A stretch of DNA of 64,000 nt from Yponomeuta sedellus (lineage: Eukaryota > Arthropoda > Insecta > Lepidoptera > Yponomeutidae), in NCBI GenBank assembly GCA_934045075.1, contig OW203730.1, positions 9,786,692 to 9,850,691 on the forward strand. Direction: 5' to 3'. How positions within the stretch are numbered: position 1 is the stretch's first letter; each line of letters begins with the position of its first letter. Shown piece after piece: positions 34,050 through 46,210 of this stretch. The notes beneath the pieces were generated by a model. The model searched no databases, was not told where the DNA came from, and saw nothing but the letters and a program-made list of their open reading frames with translations. Both the position numbers and the translations under genes were made by a program.

Positions 34050-36060
34050 ATGTAACTTTCTCTTTTTGCGGGAACAATCAACTTTCTTTATACTTATACT
34101 AAGGTATACTTACCAACGTGTTGCTAACGTAATTGGTTGAAAAACGATGAACATAAAGAATGAAGAGTAGTTGTGTTTATCATAAACACGTCGAAACTTT
34201 CGCAATCAACACTGAAAAATGTGCCCGTATAGTGGCCATACGTAGCAAACTTAATTGACTTTTCATGAAAAGATCACACAGGTTCTCCTAAAACCAACTC
34301 TCTAAACTAGAGCTTAAAGACGAAAACGCAATGGCTGTTTACTCTGGCCGAGACCACGCCATACTAGCTAATAGTTGTATTGTTCAACTTCCCTGCATTC
34401 TCTCTATAATAATTCTGTTAATGGAACCAGCAGAGGGACTTGCTCGGAACTTTGCTCCGCAAGTTAATGTAAGGTAAACTTGATATCACAAAGACTGTTG
34501 TTTCTGGCGAGGATTTCTTGTACCATATGCAAGCGCATATAGTCAGACATCCCGTTTGGCCGAGGTTGGGAACAATTGAGTAATTAAACGAGTTATATTA
34601 TACACTTTATTTCGAGACGTATAGAGTAAACGAAAGTAAGGCTACGTCCATCGACGGAATCTTATTCACTATTGGGTTTGGTTAGCAATAGTAAGGATAG
34701 CTGTAAAAATGGCAGTCATTTTGGGTGTTCATTTCCAACCTAGTGTTTCCGAAAGCCTTAGTTCGAAAATGTAATAAATGTTTATAGTGCCGTTTTATAG
34801 TGCAAAGTTGGGGGAATGACCTCTGTAGTTTTTATATGACACTTGTCTCATTATTTCTAAATATGAGAAAGATGATAGAAAACACTTTATTGTACATAAA
34901 AATGAAGAGGAATGAGGACGTGCATCTATAATTTGGGTGACAATATAGCTTAAAAGTAGTGTATTCAACTGAACAAAATATTGTACTAAGATTGTTACCT
35001 ATTTTACATGCCTAATAAACCAAACAAAACAACTATTAGCATGACTGTTTGAACTGATGTAATTCAATTTCATTGATTTATTTCAAATATAAAACTGTAC
35101 GTATTCTAGTATTTACAGCGCACTGTCCCTGCTCGCCAATTGAAGATCGCCACAATGGTTTTCATAACGTATTTTAGGAACCAAAACATCCAATCTGTCA
35201 CACTTAGCAACCTACAGTCAACACCCAATTACTCCGGCTTACTTGAAATTTTCCAACTAAATGGATTCTAGACTATGAACCTACAGAACTTAATCACACC
35301 CGGGTCGAGGTTTCGTGTAATATACTAAAGTGCTGCATTCAAATTAGAAACACCGAAATTGCAATCCCCATAGCCGATTCCGTTTATGACAATTTAGCTA
35401 CGCAAACGAATATTAGCATTTGAAATTACTTGTCACCGCTGCGTTCATTACGGGAATCTATGCATCATCAAATATGAATCGTATTTCATTCGGGAATTTC
35501 CTTTTGGATGCGAGTGTGGATATCGCGTTTAGCTCTCTTATTCACAGCATTTTCAATTGCAGACGCGTCAATGTTAAATACCTTTTGAGGGTACAATCAA
35601 TAGCAGAGTTATGATAAGCTACACACAGGCTCTCTTTTTGGCAAGTTGTTCTCGCACATGTTATTCCCTTTTGTTTAACAGCTTTTTAAAGGCTAATAAC
35701 AATAATAAATTATAATTTATTTCATACAAATCAAATCCATAGTGAACTTACAAAATAACACCTAATAAGACAAAAAAATACTTACATAGTACTGACAGAA
35801 AAACCAAACAGCGCACAATACCATACTAAAGGGGACGCATTCGCCCGTAGTGGGACATAATTCAAGTAACACGAAAGAACTTAACTTGACAATAAAAGTA
35901 AATTTTCTCCTATAAATCCCAACTGCAAAAGTAAGGGTAATTGTAACATCTAATAATTCAACGGACCTTTCTGCAGCACCCGCAACTGAAACGGGACGGA
36001 AAAATCACTTGTACGTCTCTACGTCGTTAAATAAAGGCTTTCTATCTATCATTCCTCCTG
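34050..36060. other. Intronic sequence, mostly unassigned
   Basis: An inverted repeat AAAGTAATTCACAGAACTTA/TAAGTTCTGTAGATTACTTT lies at 33993-34041. Beyond that no element was recognised. Confidence 0.45.
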
Positions 36061-36970
36061 TGTCAACGTGGCGATCCTAAGTTGCGAATCGGAAGATCCG
36101 TTTTTATCCGAATTTCGAGACCTAGTGAACCGCGTTTCGTATCTCGTTTATTAGCCGCGCGCCATTAGTTTCGCCGGTGTCACCGCAACACGCGCCCTGA
36201 TGTATGGCCCGAGGAAATTCGAACGTGCATTGTCGTAGCTTATGACGCCGCCTTTTAAGGGGCTCCGAGGCGATAAATTTATTCCAATTTCGATTCGGAT
36301 ATTCCTATTCGGAGCGAAGAATATCGAATGCGTTTGACGATATATCCACGCTTTTGTGGGAAGGTTGAAAAATTGTGCAGCTGTTCCTCAGGTACACATG
36401 TTTCGAGTGCGGCACCTGAATTACTTTTTCCCGTTCGACAGGTCTTTTAGAAAAATACTGCCCCGATACGAACACGCCGAAGCAAAGATTACGAAACGGA
36501 ACAAAGGCGAGGAAATATCGCAAAAAGCACGGTGTTGAAAGTTGAAATAATACGTAACAATTTTCACCGCGCGAACTGAGGAAAATAAAATCGCGTCGTC
36601 ACCTACTTACTCGAAAATGAGCCGTACTTGACGGGGCGAAGCTCGGGATTCGCCGCAGAAGTTGTTAATATAACGTCATTGCCAGCAAATGGCTTTTATC
36701 TAGTTTGAAAACAAAATAAAAGGCGGCACTACAGAGTCGGGATGGCTAACAAAAGCAGCGGTCAAAGTGTGCTCGCGAGCGCTAGCCCCGACAAATTATT
36801 GCTGGACTAAAGTGGGCCGCCAGCGGTCTTTGTGTTACCGAGTTGTAGCCACTTTTTGTTATTTTATAGCGCTAATGTGCAGCCCCATGTGCGGACAGCA
36901 TTCGCGGGTCCCGGGCTTAGGGTAGCTTGCGGGCGCTTTCATTAGCGACTAATTTGCTTGACTTGGAATT
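36060..36970. other. Repeat-free, GC-richer intronic block
   Basis: About 900 bp lacks all the repeat families seen elsewhere and is richer in CpG (GTCACCGCAACACGCGCCCT, AAGTGTGCTCGCGAGCGCTA). Frames are short and overlap on both strands at 36305-36538, with no splice-bounded exon. It could be a regulatory or conserved non-coding region; that is inference only. Confidence 0.4.
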
Positions 36971-37224
36971 TAATTGTCTTTTCCTAGGCAGTTAGGTAGG
37001 AAACTCTTTTTTTTATTATACGAGTAAACCATGAAACCTACTATATCATTGTTTGTGTTGTATTAAACCTATTATATCCAGGTCTACAATAAATAATATT
37101 CTTTTCCTCTCTCTCTCTCTAAAGACATTATAGCGTTATTTCACTTAAATTTTAAAGGTGAACTCGCACATAACGGCGGCATTAGCTACCAGTCAACGAA
37201 AGGATGGTAGTTTACTTTAATTCT

Positions 37225-37365
37225 GTAGTATAGCTCCAGTCCATCCAGAGCTTGTCTGGAAGATATCACTTTTAGTGATGAAGCAACTGTATGTATTCTT
37301 AGTTTGAGCAATATCTGTGTGATTTCCTTTTTTAAGTACAATAATGTAGGTATTCTCTATATATC
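37225..37365 (+). mobile_element. LINE 3' tail (family G-like)
   Basis: GAGCTTGTCTGGAAGATATC, TTTTAGTGATGAAGCAACTG, TTTTTTAAGTACAATAATGT. A similar + copy lies at 32025-32147 before the RTE-like tail. Confidence 0.5.
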
Positions 37366-38051
37366 TATCTTCTGCTATAGCTACCGTCTAGAGTCGTACT
37401 AGTACGGACGCAACACAGGCAATCTCTCAGAAAGTATGGGCTTAACTACCTCACACTTGTCCATAGCGACTTGGCGATGGCAAGTACTGGAGCATTAAGG
37501 TAAATAACTCAAACACTCAGGTTATCACAGCTGTTTTTCATAAATGTTGTGATAATGGTTAAAAATAATTTTGAGCTATCACGGAATTAAAGACTCGCAT
37601 GTTCTTAAGTTCCTGTAACTTATCTACCTACTCGTTATTGCTACGAAACAAGCAAAACCACTTCAGGAAAAAGAAACATTAAAGCGAAATGCTGCCAGCA
37701 GTCCGTAAGAGTTATAATTGTTACTGCATAGCCCTGGTGCCCGGATGCGGACTGGCCAGGGCATATACTCTCGAAATTCCTATTCTTTATCCACCTACAT
37801 TTTTGGTAACTCTTTGTGAAATTGCACTTTCAATAGATGCTTGGACCTCCACCTCCTTTCTGGGACCAAACTTGCATCGCTCCGAACTTCACCTTTTGTG
37901 GAATTCCGCCCTCTTCCTCGCTTAAGCTGTTTAAAGTTGATTGAGAGGTACTGATTTATGCTAATTTAGAACGGGAGAAGACCATCAGAGGAAGAAGAGG
38001 CATTTAATATTATTAATGGCAATCATAAAATATTATTAGGTACACGTATAG

Positions 38052-38130
38052 GTGGATCTCTTCCTGCGATACAAGAAGAGACCCGTGTCCCAGCAGTGGG
38101 GACATACAAGGGTTGATATCGATCGATCGA
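38052..38130 (+). mobile_element. Family C 3' fragment
   Basis: GATCTCTTCCTGCGATACAA, CCCAGCAGTGGGGACATACA and AGGGTTGATATCGATCGATC. Confidence 0.7.
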
Positions 38131-38149
38131 TAGGTGGCAATTGATGTAT

Positions 38150-40285
38150 TTGGTGTAAGATGATTCAGAAAAGATGGTTAAAATGGAGTCCTTTTTCCGC
38201 TGCCTTTTTGTATACTACAACACGGCCCGAAGGCAGCGTACACTTTACACTGTACATTGAATTTCAGCAAACAGAAAGTAAATTCTTTACGTTGAAATAA
38301 ATTGATTACATTTGATTAGATTGATCGGCCTGTAATGTGTGAATAAGCGTCTTAAATAATTAGCGTCCATATTTTTAACCCCTGCAAAATTCGAAAGAGC
38401 GCCGTATGAAATCCCCAGTAGAACCCCGAGCCTTTGCGTCCGTTGTTAAATTTGGCAATCTTTGTTACTCTTTTATTAGCGAAACGCGTGTCCGCTATCA
38501 CCAACTGCGCTAACGTATGCTGGGGCTTACACTCTCAGCCCGCGAGTTTCGGATATTGGACTGGCCTGTATTATGCTGCTGTGAATTCAGCTTGTTTTAG
38601 TGTTTCATTTACGGGGACAGGCTGGATGTATTTTTGCCGTGTTAGAATTTTTACGATCCGAAATGTAAAAATGTATTGTATTGCTCACTTTTATGTAGCC
38701 GTGCTGTAGTTTGAAAACAAAATCCCTTTTGCGGTTCCGTTATCAACAAGGAACTCTCATATTGTCCGCCTGTTAGTTTATCTGTCTGTTCGTCTGTTTG
38801 TCCAGAATATAGCACTGAGAGAACAAGTACTAACATTGAAATTTGTGGTTTTACAAGTTGAAGGAAAAAGCAAAACTTCGTACAATTTCCATCGAATGTT
38901 ACTTCAGTGTAACATTCAGTTTAAATGTTTAGTTTAGTACTTGCACTTGTGAGCCTGAGGATGCCTCGTATTAGAGGCGAAACGCGTCGCGTATTTTCTA
39001 ACACGGGTATTGGTATCGGTGATGGTGTGTTTGTGCCTTGCTTCTGATTGAAAACGTGGGAGGGAGGGCGGTGCATTAACTAACCGCATGGTGCTTGTAG
39101 GATTTTTGGCGGAATTTAGCGCAGTCATTTTTACTTTTTAATGCTATTATGGATTTCCGAAAAATAACGCCTGATTTCATACAATATTTTATGTACTTGT
39201 TATGTAAATCAGGTAAAAACCCTTTCTTTCTACGGAACCCGTGTGTGTTTTTAGTGTCATCACAATACTTTACAGAGCTTCGGTAATGAAGGTAGTTCGT
39301 TTTGATGCTATATTGAGGCTAATTTTCAAAACACATAGACCATAGTCGTCTATGGGCAAGTAGGGGAGATAGTCTCCAGACATGTCTTTAAGGTTCTATT
39401 AAAAAAGAATCACTTCGATTTAAAATAAATCTTATGTGATTGCAATAAGTTTGTTATTTGACTGACGCTTTCATTCGGTTGTAGTCGGCTGTGGGTTGCG
39501 ATATTCTGCGTTATTAGACAATGTCGACTTATAAAAGTACTAGTACTGTAATTAGTTACATTTTCGCAAATTTAACAGGAGAACATTTCGATGGTTGTTT
39601 AACAGAAACTAGACTGAATCAGTATGTAATTTGACTAAATATGAATTAAGAGTACGTTTACAACTGCCGTTTAGGAGTATTATAACACAATATACTTATG
39701 TAGCCCAAAAACGAAATTCCAACATTTATGCTACGTAACGAGCGATTTATCAAATAATGAATCTCACTATCAATATGAATATAATGGCACTTCGAGTTAA
39801 TCAACAATAATACAATCTAGGAAGAGGAAGGAGGCTCTTCGGTTAAATGTCGTGTAGACCTTACAGGACATTAAACCGAGTAGCAAATTTTCATGTGATG
39901 CAAATAAAAAAACATTTGAATGTGAAATTTAACAAAACTTAGCTTTGCTGTACTTTATCGGAGAATATACTCGTTATTGATTTTTGGAACCCTGAGGGCG
40001 CGAGTCCTACTCGCACTTATCCTGTTTTGGATGTCACACTGGCAACAGGCACTTACGTATCTGTTGTTGACGGATCTCCTACAGCTTTGTTTCCTTATCC
40101 ATAACAGGTGGATCCCGCTCTGCAAGACAAAGGTGGCTCATAATACTTTGAAATCGTCCTAAATAAACAAACCGTAGATAGCTACTGACAAACACTCTTT
40201 GAGGTAAAAGCTGAGAAGATCGATCGTTTTTTGGAGCAACTTAATTTCTACAAAAACACAATCGTTCTACAAGTCGCGTTATAGA
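38150..40285. other. Intronic sequence, mostly unassigned
   Basis: A short repeat piece GGATGCCTCGTATTAGAGGC GAAACGCGTCG lies near 38958-38990. The 91-residue frame at 38434-38709 has no recognisable domain and no neighbours to support it. Confidence 0.45.
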
Positions 40286-40286
40286 C

Positions 40287-40486
40287 GACCTCTGTGGCGC
40301 AGTGGTAGCGCATCTGCCTCCTATGCTAGAGGTCCTGGGTTCGATCCCCAGCTAGGGACAAAAAAAACCCAGGTCTTGGACGTTTACATATTTGTGACGT
40401 CGCTGTTTCTGGTTCTTACGACACAGCATATCCTAGTGTGGGGCCAGAAGCAATGTATGTGCCTGTACGTAAATGTTATGTTAAAA
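40287..40486 (+). mobile_element. Family B SINE, complete
   Basis: GACCTCTGTGGCGCAGTGGT head, GGTTCGATCCCC box B, A-run, AGGTCTTGGACGTTTACAT, CCAGAAGCAATGTATGTGCC and a tail GTTATGTTA. The tRNA-like anticodon arm has a bulge, so this is a SINE head and not a working tRNA. Confidence 0.85.
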
Positions 40487-40559
40487 AGGTAGAACACTTA
40501 TTATAACTCAACACAAGCCAGTGCATTTAATGCACAAACAGCTTAATAAAGCAGCCTTT

Positions 40560-41336
40560 TATTATAGGTCCCACTGCAGTACAAGGGCTTACCACGCGTG
40601 CCCACTGCGGATTGAAACTTTGAAGCGCCATAATCACATCTGCTCCGTATGATGATTCTCAGAAACTCAGATTTTTCATGTTTTCATTAACAGATAGCGA
40701 GTGGTGTTGCTACTACAAAACATAACATAACGTAAAGTAACGTAACGTGACGTAACGTAACGTAACGTAACGTAACGCAACGTAACGCAACGCAACGCAA
40801 CGTAACGTAACGTAACGTAACGTAAAGTAAAGTAAAGTAAAGTAAAGTAAAGTAAAGTAAAGTAAAGTAAAGTAAAGTAAAGTAAAGTATAGTAACGTAA
40901 CGTAACGTAACGTAACGTAACGTAACGTAATGTAACGTAACGTAACGTAACGTAACGTAACGTAACGTAACGTAACGTAACGTAAAGTAAAGTAAAGTAA
41001 CGTAACGTAACGTAACGTAACTTAACGTAACGTAACGTAACGTCACGTCACGTAACGTAACGCAACGCAACGCAACGCAACGTAACGTAACGTAACGTAA
41101 CGTAACGTAACGTAACGCAACGTAACGTAACGTAACATTTACATACAGGCACATACATTGCTTCTGGCCCCACACTAGGATACTCTGCATGGTAGACCTG
41201 TGCCACAGAGGCCGTCGTGCTACAAATGTTCGTAACTGAGAAAACAAAGCTATTGGTGCAGGCGGGCACGCCGGTTTTGAATCTACGACGTCCTGTAGGT
41301 GAGTTATGTATTCTACTGACCGCGCTCCCCCCGCTT
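40560..41336 (-). mobile_element. Family D SINE split by the family B insertion
   Basis: The left part (40560-40717) has GGTCCCACTGCAGTACAAGG and TAGCGAGTGGTGTTGCTACT. The right part (41217-41336) resumes with CAAATGTTCGTAACTGAGAA and a reversed tRNA-like end. GCTAC recurs at both junctions. Confidence 0.7.
40718..41216 (-). mobile_element. Family B SINE with hugely expanded pentanucleotide tail, nested in a family D SINE
   Basis: The SINE 3' body (reverse of GCAATGTATGTGCCTGTATG) lies at 41137-41216 with most of the tRNA head lost. Its tail is an array of about 415 bp at 40718-41136, mostly TAACG with TAAAG and TAACGCAACG blocks. On the SINE sense strand it is TTACG, one change from the normal TTATG tail. 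The surrounding family D sequence (GTGGTGTTGCTACTAC ... AAATGTTCGTAACTGAG) is split by it. Repeated VTLRY frames here are artefacts. Confidence 0.85.
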
Positions 41337-41411
41337 TTTCATCACCATTGACTATTCAGCTTGATATAGGTCCAATATCGAATTTCAGCGAAGAAAAACC
41401 ATTGTGAGTAA

Positions 41412-41540
41412 AGCTAACGGCCTTACCACAAAACATTTAGACACTTGTTCAACGGGTGTTTAACCTCAAAACTTCATAGAAAAAAAACGTTAAACTACTG
41501 TTGAACACGTGTCTAAATGTTTTGTGGTAAGGCCGTAAGT
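41412..41540. mobile_element. Short MITE-like inverted repeat
   Basis: Arms ACGGCCTTACCACAAAACAT... and the complement ...ATGTTTTGTGGTAAGGCCGT are about 35 bp, with a loop of about 50 bp. Confidence 0.75.
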
Positions 41541-41755
41541 GTTTAAAATATTCATATGAGACAGCAAAACGCGGTGATTAGAAATTGGAGTATGACATAC
41601 ATACACAAACACACCTGTATCTCAGAGAGATAAGCAGAGAAATGGCTCTGCCACTTGTTACGGTTCTGACAGATTTCTTTCTAACTACGAGTTTATAACT
41701 ATAACGGCGACAAAAAACTTTATTCACTTTTTATTTTATTTATACTCAGATAGAT

Positions 41756-42391
41756 ATATACAGGGTGTCTCATTCAAATCGGTCAGTATGGGAAAGTCTG
41801 AAACTATAAGACATACGAAGATCTGTTCTGAGGAACCATGTCATCGATTTTAATAACAAGAAAAACTGCATTCATGCATTTTAAAAAACATCTGTACTCC
41901 GTTCGGGAATCGAACCCGGTTGTTTTGAAAAAAAAAAAAAAACTTCTATTAATCAAACACTAACAATCAATTAACAAAAAAGCCCACTTAAAATAAGTAT
42001 GTAGATACTTATTTAAAGATTAAGATCGTTACCTAAACGTGTTGAATATTGTATTGAAAAAGGCGGCGGCGTCACTTCGAGCACCTACTAAAATAAATTA
42101 AAGTATGTGAAAACAATGCATTTTATTCATTTTAGACATCATGTTTCACACAGACATTTACCGTTTAAGACCTACATAATCGATATCTAAATAGAAATAG
42201 TGTAGGTTTTTTTTTTTTCAAAACAACCGGGTTCGATTCCCGAACGGAGTACAGATGTTTTTTAAAATGTATGAATGCAGTTTTTCTTGTTATTAAAATC
42301 GATGACATGGTTCCTCAGAACAGATCTTCGTATGTCTTATAGTTTCAGACTTTCCCATACTGACTGATTTGAATGAGACACCCTGTATATA
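41756..42391. mobile_element. Fold-back element with about 185-bp terminal inverted repeats
   Basis: The left arm (41756-41940) starts TATATACAGGGTGTCTCATT and the right arm (42208-42391) is its near-exact complement. The arms end in A/T runs beside GGGTTCGATTCCCG, a perfect box-B-like motif, in each. The interior (41941-42207) is AT-rich and has no frame. No transposase is present, so it is non-autonomous. The outer TATATA may be the target duplication. Confidence 0.85.
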
Positions 42392-42403
42392 GATTAACCA
42401 TTT

Positions 42404-42560
42404 GTACGTAACACAGAGATTATTGTAAAGAGGTTCAAAATTTCACTGATGCCGGTGAGTCGCCCATTGGCTCAGTTGGAAAGAGCGCTACCACGGATAG
42501 CCAGAGGTCGCGGGTTCGAATCCCGGCATGGGTGGAATTTTTAGCCTCTAAATAGGTTTC
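42404..42560 (+). mobile_element. Family A single unit with 14-bp target-site duplication
   Basis: It begins GTACGTAACACAGAG, contains a tRNA-like segment (about 42461-42533) and ends AGCCTCTAAATAGGTTTC. TAGATTAACCATTT at 42390-42403 and 42561-42574 brackets it. It landed at the right end of the fold-back element 41756-42391. Confidence 0.85.
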
Positions 42561-42584
42561 TAGATTAACCATTTATTTGTATAA

Positions 42585-42712
42585 AAAATCCCCAGGTCTT
42601 GGATGTTTACATGTTTGTGATGTCGTTGTCCTTAATTACATCAACACAAGGTATCCTAGTCAGAAGCAATGTGTGTGCTTGTATGTAAATGTTATGTTAT
42701 GTTATTTGTGCT
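42585..42712 (+). mobile_element. Family B SINE 3' part
   Basis: AAAAAATCCCCAGGTCTTGG to GTATGTAAATGTTATGTTAT. The tRNA head is missing. It lies just after the right duplication of the family A copy. Confidence 0.75.
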
Positions 42713-42849
42713 TAGAAACAAAGGGACGGTTTCAGTGCACTAACCCAGTTTTAATGTGCAACGCGCTCGTCGCGCATTTTAAACTTCAACAGTCGCAAGT
42801 ATCTTGTACATTAAATGTCAAATTCTGACATTTAAAGCTCCACACAACA

Positions 42850-42908
42850 AGTGAAGAGACCCGTGCCCTAGCAGTTGGGACATACAAAGGGTAGATATCA
42901 TAATCATC
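42850..42908 (+). mobile_element. Family C 3' fragment
   Basis: GAAGAGACCCGTGCCCTAGC, then GGGACATACAAAGGGTAGAT. Confidence 0.65.
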
Positions 42909-43166
42909 AACTGTGAATGAAAACATCGTGAGGAAACCTGAGTGTCTGAGTAGTTTAACTATAGCTCACCGTGATGAACAATATTCTGTTTTAAGAATTC
43001 CCGCATTATCTACAGCTCAGAGTGAAAGTTTAACGATACTTTCTCTACATTTATTTCCATGTGCTTGTCTTAAAATATTTAACGCAGTAAAATAAATCAC
43101 TTTCATGTTATTGTCCAGTAAGTACGGCGTTTTACAAGACAGTCGACTTGCGTGCTCTGGTAGAGT

Positions 43167-43494
43167 GCATTCCTCGAAGTGATTCTCTACTTCATGACCC
43201 GCGGCTATATCTCTTGCCGTCTGCATTGTTGTGACTGGCTCTTTAGAACTATGCACTTTGAATTTCCCTACATTTTCGGGAATTCCGTGTTTGCTTTTAT
43301 TTCTCTATGCCTTGTGCAGCGTACATTCTTCGAAGTGATTCTCTACCTCTTACCCCGCGGCTATATCTCTTGCCGTCTGCATTGTTGTGACTGGCTCTTA
43401 GTTTAGTGTGTTAGAACTATGCACTTTAAATTTCCCTACATTTTCGGGAATTCCGTGTTTGCTTTTATTTCTCTATGCCTTGTGCAGCGTACAT
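43167..43494 (+). repeat. Two-copy tandem duplication, about 156 bp
   Basis: CGAAGTGATTCTCTAC recurs at 43175 and 43331. Both units carry GGCTATATCTCTTGCCGTCT and TTTCGGGAATTCCGTGTTTG. The second unit has an extra AGTTTAGTGTGTT. Small frames here are not convincing genes. Confidence 0.85.
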
Positions 43495-44558
43495 AGCTTT
43501 CGTGAGAAACATGGACAGACATTTAGTCACTTACAAATAAACCGTTGCAGCAACGTTGGACATATTATCTTGGCCTAAATCACTTAGACAAGATTTTGAG
43601 GGTTATATGATGGTTTAATTAATACACACTGAAATTTGATTGGTTTGAAAGACATGATTAATTAATTAGTAAATAAAAATGTCGTCTATTTAGACTATTA
43701 CTTTTAAGTATATTTTATTCTTGAAAAAAAACCCAATTTAATGTGAATAATTATTGGCGGTGGTACCTCTCCTCCTTAAAATTGTAAATGACATGCTTTC
43801 AGAAACCACTCCAAGGCATACTCATTATATTTGTATGTATGCCCATATCGTGTAAAGAAGCTACTTTCTAACAAAGTTATACAAAATTCATAATCCGGCC
43901 ACGTCAACCGCCTATCTGTATTCAGCGCGCTCGTTAGTAAACAAAAGTTCAGCTTGTTTACGTGCAAAGTCATTGACGGTGATTGTGTTTTCACCCTTGG
44001 GAATATGAAAGTAAGACGGCTGGTCTGGACTTCTACGAAAAAAACTAGAAGTTAGAGTTCGAATTTCGAACTTTCACAAAGAAGTCGAGAACCATCCAGG
44101 GATCCAGAGAAGTATCCAGACTTGTTGTGTCAAATTTAGTAGTATATTATCGTGCCATACTTTAATTTACCGTATTAAGTGACTCGCTAGCAAAGAGGCC
44201 GGATGCTCGGACTATGACGGTGAAAGCATGGTTAGGGATGGCAAGAAACCCAGAAAGATTGCATGTTAAGGTAAAGACATAAATGTCAAAACCGCAAAGG
44301 TTAGAAATGAGCCGATGATTGTAATTCTTTTTTCTCCGAAATAAGTACTTTTGTAGTATTGTATAACTTCTAATAATAGTAAAACTGGAACGACTTTAAC
44401 TTTGTGCTTTATTTATATTATATTTTATTGTTTTATTTATAATAAAAACAGATAACTGGACAAAAATGGAATAAGCAGGTAAAACTAGTCAGTTCTAGTC
44501 AAGATGTCAAGTAGTTATGCTAAAAATGAGAGAAATCTCGAAAATTAGTGACAGCATT
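43495..44558. other. Intronic sequence, nothing recognised
   Basis: AT-rich, without a supported frame or repeat family. Confidence 0.45.
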
Positions 44559-44632
44559 TAAAATTTGATAAAATTTAATTTTTAAAATTTGATAAAATTA
44601 AATTTTTAAAATTTGATAAAATTTAAAATTTA
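44559..44632 (+). repeat. AT-rich short tandem repeat
   Basis: Three units of about 25 bp built on AAAATTTGATAAAATTTAA. Confidence 0.85.
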
Positions 44633-44794
44633 GAAAATGATAGATATAGCCGCTCTCAGAAACCTATTTGGTTTACATGAATGATGCCTTAACAAGAAGT
44701 GTGTATCAGTTCAATATGCAAGGAAGAATGAAAATTAAACATACATACGAGCGCTATTCTATTTTATAGCGCGGCGATGTAAGATAACATAACA

Positions 44795-44895
44795 TTAGAA
44801 TATTCTTTATTGTGCACTGGAAAAACCACAAATACAAAATAATTACGAATATACGTACTACAATTGGCGGCCTTATTGCTAAAAGCAATAATTGC
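44795..44895 (-). mobile_element. LINE 3' tail (family G)
   Basis: GAATATTCTTTATTGTGCAC, TTGGCGGCCTTATTGCTAAA. Confidence 0.6.
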
Positions 44896-45627
44896 ACATC
44901 ATAGCTTTTATGCAAAATCCTAGGTGTAATACTATACACTTTATACGCCGTGCTATACTACACTATATAGTAAAGCGCTCGTGTGTAATCCGCTTGAATT
45001 ATAAGACCCAATTCTCGTAAAGCTTGGCGACCATTTGTTTCGAGATTTCTTATGATGTCACGTACCTACATTACAATACGTCTATCTTCCGCCACAACTC
45101 TATCTTCTGCCAATTTGTCTCTAGGTTATTCCGGCTGCAATCTCGAAATAACTTTCCGCGTATGGTAATTGCAGCGATCTACGTAAAAGAAGGGGCTACA
45201 TTTGCTTAACGTGCCGCCCATAACACATTTCCGTTGTTAACATTCAATACAGGCTGAGTGTCGCTAAACCTTAAGGGTCTGAGTTTGGTAAGGAGCGCCG
45301 TGCATTAGGCGTTAGCGTATTACGGTATCATCATTCAAAGTACACAGTAAACTTTAAGCTCAGAATGTTTGAGGCTCATTTTGGGTATTTTTCTTTATAG
45401 CAATTTGTCGCAATCTAAAGTGTAATTTGTATATAGAATAGTAATTTATGGACAAACTCGGTCCATCCTAGACCTCATCTCCACCCACGGACTAGATAGA
45501 GATCAAGAATAAGCTTAGGTAGAGTAACTACTTTACTAGTAGGTGCCAGTGGATTATTTTTTGAGTAGATGATTATTTCCCACAGACCAGTAGGTTCTGT
45601 GAGAAATAATCCTCGAATCATATTTAC

Positions 45628-45762
45628 GATACGATATCAACCCTTGTATGTCCCCAATGCTGGGGCATGGGTCTCTTCCTGCATCGCAGGAAGGTTAAGC
45701 CATACTCCGCCACGGGAGACAAGTCCGGGCTGGTGGAGGAGTAAGACAGTGGCGAGCTGAAT
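45628..45762 (-). mobile_element. Family C 3' fragment
   Basis: Reverse complement: ATATCAACCCTTGTATGTCC, CATCGCAGGAAGGTTAAGCC, CCATACTCCGCCACGGGAGA. Confidence 0.75.
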
Positions 45763-46099
45763 AAAATTTACTTAAAAAATATTGTAAGGTTGCTTAGCTG
45801 TAAAATATATGTAAAGTCGGTAAGATAAAATTAGAAATTTTTGTATGGATGACGAAATACTCGCTTCACCCTGTAAACGTCAAGCTAAGCTTTAAATTTA
45901 CGAGGCTTGCCGCGTAGAGAAGCTCTATCTTCTCAGCACGATAACGACGTCTCACTTCATCCGACGATTCCTCGGTAATTCACCTCATACAGAATAATGA
46001 CTTGAGCTCAAGTGGCGCGTTCAGAGTTCGAGTAGGCGAAGACGCCAAGTCGGCGGGTATTGCGCGTGGATCGCTTGTGTTTTGTTTACGAAGATAAAT

Positions 46100-46210
46100 A
46101 TTTTTTTATTCAGCTTATATATGCCCCACTGGGCACAAGCCTTCTCTCAGAGAGAGATTATGGGCTTAATTATTACGCGTGCCCACTGGAGGAGGTCTTA
46201 TGGGGTTCTT
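46100..46210 (-). mobile_element. Family D 3' fragment
   Basis: GCCCCACTGGGCACAAGCCT, TCTCAGAGAGAGATTATGGG and ATTACGCGTGCCCACTGGAG. Another short piece with the same motif lies at about 50750-50830. Confidence 0.6.

Noticed and set aside
40287..40360. A tRNA gene in the family B head
   Set aside because: The anticodon arm has a bulge, and the sequence continues into a SINE body with a TTATG tail seen at five other loci.
40718..41136. A telomeric repeat array
   Set aside because: The insect telomere unit is TTAGG; here the unit is TTACG and it grows from a SINE tail.
40687..41247. A 186-residue protein of VTLRY repeats
   Set aside because: It is the translation of a pentanucleotide microsatellite.
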